A DNA stretch of 64,000 nucleotides from positions 341,859 to 405,858 of the forward strand of contig NZ_JBBCOR010000003.1 of assembly GCF_037151175.1 (NCBI RefSeq). The letters run 5' to 3'. The notes under the pieces are model-generated. The model saw only the letters and a program-made list of their open reading frames with translations, ran no database searches and was not told where the DNA came from. The number at the start of each line of letters is the position of its first letter. Position 1 is the first letter of the stretch. Origin of the DNA: Asaia sp003994335. Lineage in GTDB: Bacteria; Pseudomonadota; Alphaproteobacteria; Acetobacterales; Acetobacteraceae. Below, piece by piece: positions 50,298 to 57,788 of the stretch. A program made the translations under genes and the position numbers.

Positions 50298-50476
50298 TGA
50301 AGATCACCAAGACTGAGGGCGCTGCCCTCGCGGCTGCCGTTGCAACCATCGCTACCGCAGCCGGTGCGGCCCTTTCCACGGACTGGAGCACGGCCACCAT
50401 CACGACCTTTGCAATGGCCGTTCTGACCGCCGTTCTCAAGGCCGCCAGTACCTTCCAGACCCCTAAGGCCCCTTAA
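50297..50476 (+). CDS. Holin candidate, 59 residues
   Basis: A short gene runs from ATG 50297 (overlapping the previous stop as TAATG) to a stop that overlaps the lysozyme start. It encodes two hydrophobic helices (AALAAAVATIATAAGAAL and TTFAMAVLTAVLKAA) with a charged N terminus (MKITKTEG). Size, two-helix build and position directly before the lysozyme fit a class II holin. Confidence 0.7.
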   Translation: MKITKTEGAALAAAVATIATAAGAALSTDWSTATITTFAMAVLTAVLKAASTFQTPKAP

Positions 50477-50925
50477 TGGGCTTCCCTGAGGAGGCCGTCT
50501 CTCTGGTGGCCTCTTTCGAGGGCTTCAGAGCGCGCCCCTATCAGGACCAGGGGGGCGTCTGGACAATCGGCTATGGGTCTACCTACCTGCTCAACGGCAA
50601 GCCCGTCACAGCCTCAACGCCAACCATGTCAGAGGCTACGGCAGCAGCCTTGCTGAGGAACGTTCTGGTATCCTTTTGGGACACTACCGAGCGCCTTGTG
50701 AAAGTGCCTCTGACGGACCGCCAAGGGGCTGCTGTGCTGAGCCTGGTCTACAACATCGGGGAGACGGCATTCAGCCGCTCAACAATGCTGAAGAAGCTCA
50801 ATGCAGGGGACCTTAACGGGGCCGCTGACGAGTTCCCGAAGTGGAACCTGATCAAGGGCAAGGTGAGCCGGGGCTTGTCCCTGAGGCGCGCCAAGGAGCG
50901 AAATCTGTTCTTGTCCGCAAGTTGA
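50476..50925 (+). CDS. Phage lysozyme (GH24 family endolysin)
   Basis: The 149-residue muramidase cuts the peptidoglycan glycan chain. The T4-type catalytic set is visible in SFEGFRARPYQDQGGVW and TIGYGST (Glu, Asp and Thr). LVYNIGETAFSRSTMLKKLN and WNLIKGKVSRGLSLRRAKE follow, also typical. No signal peptide is present, so export would depend on the holin. Confidence 0.95.
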   Translation: MGFPEEAVSLVASFEGFRARPYQDQGGVWTIGYGSTYLLNGKPVTASTPTMSEATAAALLRNVLVSFWDTTERLVKVPLTDRQGAAVLSLVYNIGETAFSRSTMLKKLNAGDLNGAADEFPKWNLIKGKVSRGLSLRRAKERNLFLSAS

Positions 50926-50979
50926 AAAAACAGTTACCCTCAGAGGCCCTTTAAAGGGTCCCTTTGGGTAACTGTTTTT
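50925..50979. terminator. Strong bidirectional terminator after the lysozyme gene
   Basis: AAAACAGTTACCC pairs with GGGTAACTGTTTT over 13 base pairs, with T-runs on both strands. It ends the late region and insulates the low-GC gene that follows. Confidence 0.9.
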
Positions 50980-51010
50980 ACTTTAACTTTTAATTTTGCA
51001 GGAAATAGCC

Positions 51011-51274
51011 GTGGCATTACATGATCGAATTGAGGATTTCTGGAACAGTCTCGCGACTAATGACAGCGACAAACTTGCTCTTCAGCTTTCAGATGGGCGT
51101 AAGATTACAGCATCGAAGAGAAATGAACGTGTACTGATATCTGATATTGGTGTGATGATCACGCGGGATGATAGACCTAGAGGCAAGGGTATTACAGCCT
51201 TAGTCACTTACGAGTTTATCCCGCTCGGCTCCATCGTCTCTTTCGAAGCTGTTTGCATGGAAGCTGGACGTTAG
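51011..51274 (+). CDS. Low-GC small gene behind the late terminator, moron candidate
   Basis: The 87-residue product starts at a GTG with an AGGAA site. It is basic and beta-rich (LALQLSDGRKITASKRNERV). Its base composition is clearly AT-richer than neighbouring phage genes. It stands alone on the plus strand between a terminator and a convergent early unit, which fits a lysogeny-expressed moron. No family is recognised. Confidence 0.6.
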   Translation: MALHDRIEDFWNSLATNDSDKLALQLSDGRKITASKRNERVLISDIGVMITRDDRPRGKGITALVTYEFIPLGSIVSFEAVCMEAGR

Positions 51275-51681
51275 ACGGCCTGCACCTTGATCGGCGCCCC
51301 TGCCTTCTCCCGCTCAACGTGCCCGATCAGTATCTCAAGATACCGGGCAGCCTTCCGCAGGTCCTCCAGACCGTTCTTCGCATCGTGACGCATGACATAT
51401 TTGATCACGTTGCCGGTCAGGAAGTCGAGGTTATTGGCGGAGATGAAGGTGATGGGTTCGATGTTCCAGCGGGCGTAGTGCGAGGGTCGGAACACGGCGT
51501 CTGAAGCGGGCTCGTCCGGCACACACACAGTTTCCCCCTGAAGGTCCTCTGGGCGCACTTCAAGAGATCGCACAGTGGCCCCTGAAACAACCTGAGGACG
51601 CCGCTCATGAGCACTCACAAAAGCCTCCTTTTCTTCATCTGACAAATCCCACCAGTCGTCCACTGATGCCAGCTTACTCAA
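51271..51681 (-). CDS. DUF3310-domain protein
   Basis: The 136-residue protein carries a C-terminal DUF3310 domain (about 65-125): HYARWNIEPITFISANN, LDFLTGNVIKYVMRH and KNGLEDLRKAARYLE. The domain occurs in T7 gp1.7, a nucleotide kinase. Whether this protein is active cannot be told. It ends the leftward replication unit and overlaps the convergent gene by four bases. Confidence 0.8.
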   Translation of the reverse strand: MSKLASVDDWWDLSDEEKEAFVSAHERRPQVVSGATVRSLEVRPEDLQGETVCVPDEPASDAVFRPSHYARWNIEPITFISANNLDFLTGNVIKYVMRHDAKNGLEDLRKAARYLEILIGHVEREKAGAPIKVQAV

Positions 51682-52031
51682 GCCGCGTTCTCCTTCTCCA
51701 CCCAGCGGCCCTCTTGGGGCTCCTGCCAGGCCACGCCGAAGTGCTCTGAGATGACCTCCTTTAGAGCAAACGCAGGGATGCTATCTCCGGCTGTCAGGAA
51801 TTGCTTGTGGAGGTTCTGAAGGGATTCCTTGAGTGCCCCTGCGTTCTCAGCCGGATGGAGAAGCTCAAAGTCAGACGCATATCCGGAGTCGGAATCCCCG
51901 CAGGAGAACCTGACATGCGTGTCTCCGTCAGCGTCTATCTGATAGACGACGCCCTCTTTCCCAACGTGGATCTCGTATAGAAGGTCACTTTTCACTGCCT
52001 TTACGCGGTCCCCTACCTTAAATTTGCTCAT
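51678..52031 (-). CDS. Small protein with KOW/SH3-like N terminus
   Basis: The 117-residue product starts MSKFKVGDRVKAVKSD, a KOW-like beta-barrel start, with GVVYQIDADGDTHVRF after it. A helical C-terminal half follows. The gene overlaps the DUF3310 gene by four bases. A similar barrel protein is at 60959-61408. Function unknown. Confidence 0.65.
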   Translation of the reverse strand: MSKFKVGDRVKAVKSDLLYEIHVGKEGVVYQIDADGDTHVRFSCGDSDSGYASDFELLHPAENAGALKESLQNLHKQFLTAGDSIPAFALKEVISEHFGVAWQEPQEGRWVEKENAA

Positions 52032-52043
52032 TCTCTTTCCTTC

Positions 52044-52826
52044 CTATTTCACAACATCTTCGAGTTTCAGCCGCTGAGGACCCTTAAGGTCCCATAAAAT
52101 CACCTCTTTACTGTCCCGGTCATAATCATCCCGTGTCAGGATCTTAGCCACTCTTGCCTGCACCAAAGCATCCGCCTCGGTCAGCTTCTTGCCCTTGTAA
52201 GCCTCGACCACCAGCTTCCAGCCCGCAGTCAGAGAGCACCCGTCCCACCCGCTCAGGATCGTCTCAGCGCGCTTTGGCCCGATGCCTGGGCAGCCTGCGT
52301 AATTGTCTGTGGTGTCGCCGGTCAGAGTCTGCGTGAACCATTTCAGGTTCGCCTGAGCAGGAGTGACGATGCAGGGCTTGGAGTCCTTGACGGGATTGAA
52401 GTGCCGTCCTGGGACCGTTCTCAGGTCCTTATCGAGGGTCACGACAATGCTTTCTTCATGGCCCTTAGAGGTCGCTAGAATGCCCATGAGGTCGTCAGCC
52501 TCAAGGCCGTCTACCTCGTCACAACGGAACCGCTCTTTCACGGCCCGCACAGTGGCCCAATAGGCCAGAGGCTTGCCGCCTTTGCGGTTCCCTTTGTAGG
52601 TCGGAAGGATCTTCTTGCGGAAGTTGTGCGGGCCTGTGAACAGCACCCTAACGTCCCTGCAACGGGCTAGGCTGGCCCATGCTTCAATGGTCTCGATACA
52701 GGCCCTTTGGGCTTCTTCTTCGTCTGCGTGAATGGTCGGCTCAGGAGCGCCGAAGTCGAAAGTCTTTTGAACCGCTGCTGCGGCCCTGAAGGCGCAAATG
52801 TCGCCGTCAATTAAGGCTAGGCTTAT
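52044..52826 (-). CDS. Phage 5'-3' exonuclease (FEN family), apparent AUA start
   Basis: The 260-residue nuclease fits T7 gp6/flap-exonuclease types that remove RNA primers and degrade host DNA. The N-terminal LIDGDICAFRAAA motif (first metal-binding Asp) lies upstream of the first canonical start (GTG 52646), so the full gene must begin before it. ATA at 52826-52824 is six bases after GGAG in the overlapping methyltransferase end. Other motifs are CDEVDGLEADDLMG, VVTLDKDLRTV and the helix-hairpin-helix DNYAGCPGIGPKRAE. Confidence 0.85.
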   Translation of the reverse strand: MSLALIDGDICAFRAAAAVQKTFDFGAPEPTIHADEEEAQRACIETIEAWASLARCRDVRVLFTGPHNFRKKILPTYKGNRKGGKPLAYWATVRAVKERFRCDEVDGLEADDLMGILATSKGHEESIVVTLDKDLRTVPGRHFNPVKDSKPCIVTPAQANLKWFTQTLTGDTTDNYAGCPGIGPKRAETILSGWDGCSLTAGWKLVVEAYKGKKLTEADALVQARVAKILTRDDYDRDSKEVILWDLKGPQRLKLEDVVK

Positions 52827-53727
52827 TCAGGTCTCCGATTGCGCCGAGAAATTCCGTGATGAATTGCGCCGCGACTTGGGGCACGATTGCATTGCCGTAA
52901 CCGCGCAGTCGCACCACACGGGCGGGTAGCCTTGCAGCCAACGGCTGTGAGCCGGGTTCAACTGACCGGAACTTGCCGTCCCTGCATCCGAGCCAGTCAG
53001 CACCTGACCAGAAGGCGTGATGCGGATCGGCTGGTCTGCCTTCCACACTTCCCGGCCCAGTAGGCTGTTCGTCGGAACGTTCAGACATTCCTGTCCGTCC
53101 TTGTGATCGCGCGTTGTCGGTGTTGGCCACCCAGCACGTTGCGCCGCCATGTTCAACGTCATGTTCGGGGCGAGCGGATCGTATTTCTCGCCGCGCGCTG
53201 AATAGGTTTGCGTTGGCGTCGGCCACCCTGACCGCTCCGAAGAACAGTCGCTTGCGGATGTGCGGCGCGCCGACGCTACAAGCTGGCAATACTGCCGCCC
53301 CGCAGGTGTAGCCGCATTCTTCCAGCGCATCGAATAGATCATCGATCCATCCGACCCGAATTGCCGCTTCAACCTGCTCCCCAAAAATGAGGCCAGGCTT
53401 GCACTCGCGGATGAGGTCCAGCCAGACTGGGGCAAGGTGCCGCTCATCAGCTTGTCCAAGCCCTTTTCCAGCGACGGAGAATGGCTGGCAGGGCGGTGAT
53501 CCGGTCCAGACACCGGGCGTTCCTTCAAGTCCTGCCCAGCGCAGGGCGAGCGGCCAGCCGCCGATGCCGGCGAAGAAATGGCACTGGTCGAAGTCTCGCA
53601 GATCGTGGGCTGTGAGCCCGGTAATTGAGCGTTCATCTACCTCCGTATTTTGTATGTGCCCTTGAGCACTGAGTTCGCGAAGCCATGCGGCGGCATTCTT
53701 ATCCCATTCATTGCAGAGTGTACGCAT
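52807..53727 (-). CDS. C5-cytosine DNA methyltransferase (orphan)
   Basis: This 306-residue methyltransferase has the ordered motifs FFAGIGGWPLALRWAG (I), GSPPCQPFSVAGKG (IV, catalytic Cys), FGEQVEAAIR (VI), IRKRLFFGAVR (VIII) and a C-terminal GYGNAIVPQVA (X). No restriction endonuclease gene lies nearby, so it is orphan and probably protects phage DNA. It starts one base into the stop of the nucleotidyltransferase gene. Its tail overlaps the exonuclease start. Confidence 0.9.
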   Translation of the reverse strand: MRTLCNEWDKNAAAWLRELSAQGHIQNTEVDERSITGLTAHDLRDFDQCHFFAGIGGWPLALRWAGLEGTPGVWTGSPPCQPFSVAGKGLGQADERHLAPVWLDLIRECKPGLIFGEQVEAAIRVGWIDDLFDALEECGYTCGAAVLPACSVGAPHIRKRLFFGAVRVADANANLFSARREIRSARPEHDVEHGGATCWVANTDNARSQGRTGMSERSDEQPTGPGSVEGRPADPHHAFWSGADWLGCRDGKFRSVEPGSQPLAARLPARVVRLRGYGNAIVPQVAAQFITEFLGAIGDLNKPSLN

Positions 53728-54320
53728 CAGAGGGACGCCTCCGCACCCAGATCAAACCTGATACCTGGCATCCGCTGCTTGAACCTCTCAGCCCTCCGCA
53801 GGGACCTCTCAACGCCCTCTGGAGTCTCCTTTCGCATCAGCCGCATAACCCCGTCTCTCAGGTCGGCGTGAGCCTCTCCAGTCATCCTGACGAGGTTATC
53901 ATCAAAGCTGATCTGGCAGGCGGCGAAGTCCATGCGGCGGCGAACGAATGCCTCGAAGTCGTTCACCCCATGAGGGCGCTGGATTTCGATGACGTTGATC
54001 GGAAGCGCGCCAAGCGCGTGGTCTACGAACACGGCAGAAGCGCCTGCTTCAGAGGCTGTGCCGGGAATGTAGTCGAGACCGCAGATTGAGAAGTGGTGGC
54101 CGAGGACTTTGTGAAGGTCCGGCAGGCGCGCTTCCAGAGGACCATCAGCGGCGTCTACGAAGATATCCAGGTCCTTGACCTGAAAGTCCCAGCAAAGGTC
54201 ACGCAAAGCGCCCCCTGCAAGGACCGCTGTGGGGTAAACGGTGCGGACTACCTTGAGGGCAGCCTTGTAGTGTTCCGGCAGGAACGGGACCTTAAAGGCC
54301 GTTTCAGGGGTTATTGGCAA
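53727..54320 (-). CDS. Nucleotidyltransferase-fold protein
   Basis: The 197-residue product shows a pol beta-type nucleotidyltransferase signature: AVLAGGALRDLCWDFQ followed by KDLDIFVDAADGPL, like tRNA nucleotidyl- and poly(A) transferases but without the C-terminal RNA-binding region. The rest is compact and basic (VERSLRRAERFKQRMPG). The start is uncertain: a TTG at 54320 limits overlap with the previous gene; in-frame ATGs lie farther upstream. Substrate is unknown. Confidence 0.7.
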   Translation of the reverse strand: MPITPETAFKVPFLPEHYKAALKVVRTVYPTAVLAGGALRDLCWDFQVKDLDIFVDAADGPLEARLPDLHKVLGHHFSICGLDYIPGTASEAGASAVFVDHALGALPINVIEIQRPHGVNDFEAFVRRRMDFAACQISFDDNLVRMTGEAHADLRDGVMRLMRKETPEGVERSLRRAERFKQRMPGIRFDLGAEASL

Positions 54321-54708
54321 GCTCCGTGAAGGTGACTGTTGAAGGGCCGGGGCTAAACGTAGCCCGAATGCCATAAGCCTTATCCAGCGCCTGGCCGATC
54401 CAGAACTGCTCGCTGTTTTCAAGTGTGTGCAGCGGGGCGTCCTTGACGGCCTCCAACCGCGCCTTCAGGGCCTCTATAAGGGCCGTGCGGGTGTCGGAGG
54501 CAGGATCAGCCGGGTGCTGCACAATGTATCCCCCCTTGGACTGATAATTGTCGGGATCCTGAACGCAGGCGTAGCGGGCGTCTCCTCCATCATCTTCGAT
54601 GAATAGCCCGCAGGCGGGGTCTTCCTGGACTGTGTAGGGTTTATCAGCCGATATATCCCAGCTGCGGCGCGCGAACGCCACTACTGTTCCCGCTTTGATT
54701 TGATCCAT
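54304..54708 (-). CDS. Small early protein
   Basis: The 134-residue product begins MDQIKAGTVVAFARRSWD, then an acidic helical region (ALIEALKARLEAVKDAP). No family is recognised. It is located directly behind the DNA polymerase gene and before the nucleotidyltransferase. ATG at 54708 has an AAGGA site. Confidence 0.6.
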   Translation of the reverse strand: MDQIKAGTVVAFARRSWDISADKPYTVQEDPACGLFIEDDGGDARYACVQDPDNYQSKGGYIVQHPADPASDTRTALIEALKARLEAVKDAPLHTLENSEQFWIGQALDKAYGIRATFSPGPSTVTFTELANNP

Positions 54709-54734
54709 TTCTTTCATTCCTTCTCTCGATTGCA

Positions 54735-56609
54735 CTAATGCGTTTCGCGCCAATTCACCCCAATGGAATACTCACCAGCCATTGGGCACCTTGAACCAAG
54801 CCGCTCACCGGCCTCTTTGATTGAATCTGCAAACGCCTGCCCGACTGCCTTAGCAATCTCCGGGCGGGCCTCCATCTGGGCCTCGTCATGGACGTTAGCG
54901 CAGAAAGCGAAGTCCTTGCCGTGTTCCCAACCGTTCTCAGCGCACTTCTCGAAATAGAAGATCACTGCTGCGAGCTTCATTACAGATGCCTCGAAGGACT
55001 GCATAAGAAACACCAGCGCGCTATGCTCTGAGCGGCACTTGACGTGCATCCCGCCGAGGGCCTTCAAATACCCTCTACCGCCCTTTTTGGGGCTGCGTGC
55101 AGCGGCCTGAATAGCAGCCTGCAACCGATCAAAGCCAACAATGGACTTGAACAACTGCCTGCGAGCCAACTTGCCTAGTTCGCTATCGGGAACTCGCGGG
55201 ACGGGAACACCAGCTTCGCGGCACTCTTCCTTGATCGTTTTCCCCAGCTTGGGGTCTCCCCCGCCGAATAAAACGCAGTATAGGGCACGCTTTGCACCTT
55301 CACGGAGCCTCCCGAGTAGCTTACCAGGATCGCCGCTGTACCCAGGAGGGACACGCATTCCGCATAGCTCAAGAGCCTTGCGGTTGGCGCTGTGCGTATC
55401 AGTACCCAGCGCCTTGTCCCCGTTGATTTCGCGATTGATCGCAAGTCCGTCGTCATAGTGAGCAAGGTAGTGAGCCAGGGCGCGGGCCTGTATCGACGCG
55501 CCATCACAGCCGATAAGTTTCCAATCTCGTCTAGCGGTCCACACGGAGCGCATACGCAAGTCCTTTTTTGAGACTTGCGCTAGATTAGGACCGCTGTGGC
55601 TGCATCGACCTGGAGCACACCCGACCGAGTTGACTCGGCCATGAATACGTCCGTCGCTTCCGACCACCTGGAGCCATCCGTATTTTCCATCGGACAACTG
55701 CCCAAGCTGCTTGGAGACAGCGAAGTATCGGACTAGCTTCTTTGCCTGCGGGAACGGCAGGCGGGACAGGATTTCATCGTCAATGGTCGGGTTTCCATCA
55801 TTGCCGTAGGCCTTGGGCTTCCAGCCAAGTTGGATAAGCCGCTCCCCAACCTGCTTACGGGAGCCGGGGTTGAAGTCCTGAAGGATCACCTTGGTCATGG
55901 GGCACCCAGCAGTATAGCCGTGGCGCTTGTTGTCCCCCTTAGGGGTGAACATCGCGGCCTGTGCATTCTTCCCGTTAGGGACCCATCGCGGGGGAAATGC
56001 TGACTGCGCCTCGGTAAGGAGGTCTGCCAGCTCGCCGCGAAGTTCTGCCTCGAGTTCCTGAGCCGCCTTGATATCCAGCGTGAAGCCATTCTGCTCCTGT
56101 AGGAACATGATCCAGGCGAACTTCAGCTCAGTGTCGAGACATCCCCAATCCTCGACTTCCTTGACGTGATTGTAGAGAGCGCGGGTCACGACAACGTCCT
56201 GCGCCGCATACTCCATCATGGCCGGAGTGCAGGTGTCCCAAGGGCCGTTGAAGATCCCCTTCAAAACCCCTAAACGCTGACCCCATTCGTCCAGGCTGTG
56301 TGCCCTTTCTTCCGGCGCGAAAAGCCGCGCCATAACAAGCGTGTCCACCATCTGCTCCAGTCGGAGCGTTCCGGGGTAGAGCTTCTCGATCAGCGGAAAG
56401 TCGTATTTCAGGACGTTGTGCCCGATAAGTTTAGGGGCTTCTGAAAGTCGTTGAAGGCCTTCAGCGATTGAAGGATATCCCGGCAAGGCATCGCAGTAGA
56501 TGGTGCTATCGGCGCCTTTGACTGTGCCGATCTGGAGTGAGTGAAGTTTGGTGGCGGTGTCGAGGAGGCCGTTAGCCTCGCAGTCCCATATGAGAACCTC
56601 TTCAGGCAT
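54735..56609 (-). CDS. Family A (T7-like) DNA polymerase with 3'-5' exonuclease
   Basis: The 624-residue replicase has a proofreading domain (D9 and E11 in IWDCEANG, HNVLKYDFPLI near 64-74, D138 in YAAQDVVVTR) and a polymerase domain. Motif A is LIGCDGASIQARALAHYL with D369; the usual Glu at the steric-gate position is Gln374. Motif B is REGAKRALYCVLFGG (K440, Y444). Motif C is CANVHDEAQME (D575, E576). It is shorter than T7 gp5 (704) and lacks the thioredoxin-binding loop as far as I can see. It overlaps the next gene by eight bases. Confidence 0.95.
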   Translation of the reverse strand: MPEEVLIWDCEANGLLDTATKLHSLQIGTVKGADSTIYCDALPGYPSIAEGLQRLSEAPKLIGHNVLKYDFPLIEKLYPGTLRLEQMVDTLVMARLFAPEERAHSLDEWGQRLGVLKGIFNGPWDTCTPAMMEYAAQDVVVTRALYNHVKEVEDWGCLDTELKFAWIMFLQEQNGFTLDIKAAQELEAELRGELADLLTEAQSAFPPRWVPNGKNAQAAMFTPKGDNKRHGYTAGCPMTKVILQDFNPGSRKQVGERLIQLGWKPKAYGNDGNPTIDDEILSRLPFPQAKKLVRYFAVSKQLGQLSDGKYGWLQVVGSDGRIHGRVNSVGCAPGRCSHSGPNLAQVSKKDLRMRSVWTARRDWKLIGCDGASIQARALAHYLAHYDDGLAINREINGDKALGTDTHSANRKALELCGMRVPPGYSGDPGKLLGRLREGAKRALYCVLFGGGDPKLGKTIKEECREAGVPVPRVPDSELGKLARRQLFKSIVGFDRLQAAIQAAARSPKKGGRGYLKALGGMHVKCRSEHSALVFLMQSFEASVMKLAAVIFYFEKCAENGWEHGKDFAFCANVHDEAQMEARPEIAKAVGQAFADSIKEAGERLGSRCPMAGEYSIGVNWRETH

Positions 56610-56892
56610 TAGCGTCTCCCGCGAAGGGGGACGGGCGCCACTTGATGAAGCGAATGCCCTTGTCGTTCTCCCTGAAAGTTCTCTGAGCGTGTGAGTGAAG
56701 GGACTTGTAGCTCAACACCCGCTTACCGTCCCGAAGCAGGTGTAGCGTCCCGTCTGCCGCACCCTCTGAAACCAGTTGACGGGCAAGCCGACAGCTCGCA
56801 CCGGCGCGGCTTGTGGTGGACGACGCTAAATAGGAAGCTGTGTCCAGCCCCTCGGAAGAGGTGGAGATGCTGAACTCGTATTCAATTGTCAA
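56602..56892 (-). CDS. Small early protein
   Basis: The 96-residue product has an N-terminal MTIEYEFSISTSSEGLD and a middle basic stretch (ASCRLARQLVSEGAADG). No family is recognised. Its stop overlaps the polymerase start, suggesting coupling, perhaps a polymerase accessory factor. Confidence 0.6.
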   Translation of the reverse strand: MTIEYEFSISTSSEGLDTASYLASSTTSRAGASCRLARQLVSEGAADGTLHLLRDGKRVLSYKSLHSHAQRTFRENDKGIRFIKWRPSPFAGDANA

Positions 56893-56948
56893 AGAGCGTC
56901 TCCTAAGGACGCCCTTAGCGTCCCGTTCATCTGTCGTTGAAAATCACC

Positions 56949-57488
56949 TCACCAGTCGCAGCTAAACCCGCCGCTATCAGACGACGAAGATCCGCTGTCG
57001 TAGCTGAAGCCGCTGCTGTCTGAGCCTGAGGAGAAGCTGTCTGAAGATAATGGATAGGAGGGCGCGCTTTCGATCACCGTGGTTGACCCATGAGAGCTGC
57101 CCATGAGTTCCCCCAGCAGGATACCCTCGAAAAGGCGGTCACTCTGGACTGGCGGGGTGTAGGGAGGCGTGTAAGGCGCCGTGTAGTGCTGCCGAGGCTC
57201 AGGAACCGCAGTTCGGCTATAGGCGCGCACCGGAGGGGCCACAGTCGAGTCAACCTGTCGGGGCGGCGCACGATACGCTCCCACGCTCGACACTGAGCGG
57301 ACATAGGGACGGTCATCTGCCTCGGGCTCGATGAACCGCGTCTGCGAAACGCGCTCGACACGTTCGATAACCTTGGGCTTGCGAGCCAAGTAGATAGCAA
57401 AGCCGACTGCCACGATCAGCGCGACAAGCGCCAGCATCAGGACGAACAGAAAGCCCGTGCTGATGTGGACATGATGATGGGGCTCCAA
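56949..57488 (-). CDS. Membrane protein with Ser/Gly/Asp-rich tail
   Basis: The 179-residue product has a His-rich start (MEPHHHVHIST) and one membrane helix (GFLFVLMLALVALIVAVGFA). A basic Arg/Pro-rich linker and an extremely Ser/Asp/Gly-rich C terminus (SDSSGFSYDSGSSSSDSGG) follow. The tail resembles acidic low-complexity surfaces but matches no family I know. Located inside the replication module, it could anchor a replication or host-modifying activity to the membrane. Confidence 0.6.
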   Translation of the reverse strand: MEPHHHVHISTGFLFVLMLALVALIVAVGFAIYLARKPKVIERVERVSQTRFIEPEADDRPYVRSVSSVGAYRAPPRQVDSTVAPPVRAYSRTAVPEPRQHYTAPYTPPYTPPVQSDRLFEGILLGELMGSSHGSTTVIESAPSYPLSSDSFSSGSDSSGFSYDSGSSSSDSGGFSCDW

Positions 57489-57497
57489 AGGAGTCTC

Positions 57498-57788
57498 CTA
57501 AATTTCGTGTTGAATGAGATAGTCGGCGGCCTTGATCAGCACCTCGGGATTGTCCGAGAAGTGCCCAAGACCAACGTTGCACCGGGAGCAGAGGAGCCCT
57601 CTTACGGCCCCTGTTTGGTGGTCATGATCTATACTGAGCCGCAGCCCTCCAAAGTCAGACTGGCCGCAAATGGCGCAGCCATAGTGTTGGGCTTTGAGCT
57701 TCTGGTGATAGTCGGGGATGGTCAGGCCGTAGCGGCGAAGGGTGTCTTTAAGGGACTTTAGGGGGTCCCTCTTAGAACGGCGCGTCAT
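57498..57788 (-). CDS. Endonuclease VII (His-Me finger resolvase)
   Basis: The 96-residue protein matches the recombination endonuclease VII family: CAICGQSDFGG, SIDHDHQTGAVRGLLCSRC with the Cys-rich zinc site and the HD-H catalytic motif, and NVGLGHFSDNPEVLIKAADY. It may resolve branched DNA before packaging or act as a homing-type nuclease. It overlaps the primase-helicase end by 17 bases. Confidence 0.9.
   Translation of the reverse strand: MTRRSKRDPLKSLKDTLRRYGLTIPDYHQKLKAQHYGCAICGQSDFGGLRLSIDHDHQTGAVRGLLCSRCNVGLGHFSDNPEVLIKAADYLIQHEI

Noticed and set aside
52827..53636. Long minus-strand frame overlapping the C5 methyltransferase
   Set aside because: It lies in a shifted frame of the methyltransferase gene, whose ordered catalytic motifs are intact. 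The shadow product has no recognisable domain.
52807..53727. Complete restriction-modification system
   Set aside because: No endonuclease gene is adjacent; neighbours are replication genes and a nucleotidyltransferase.
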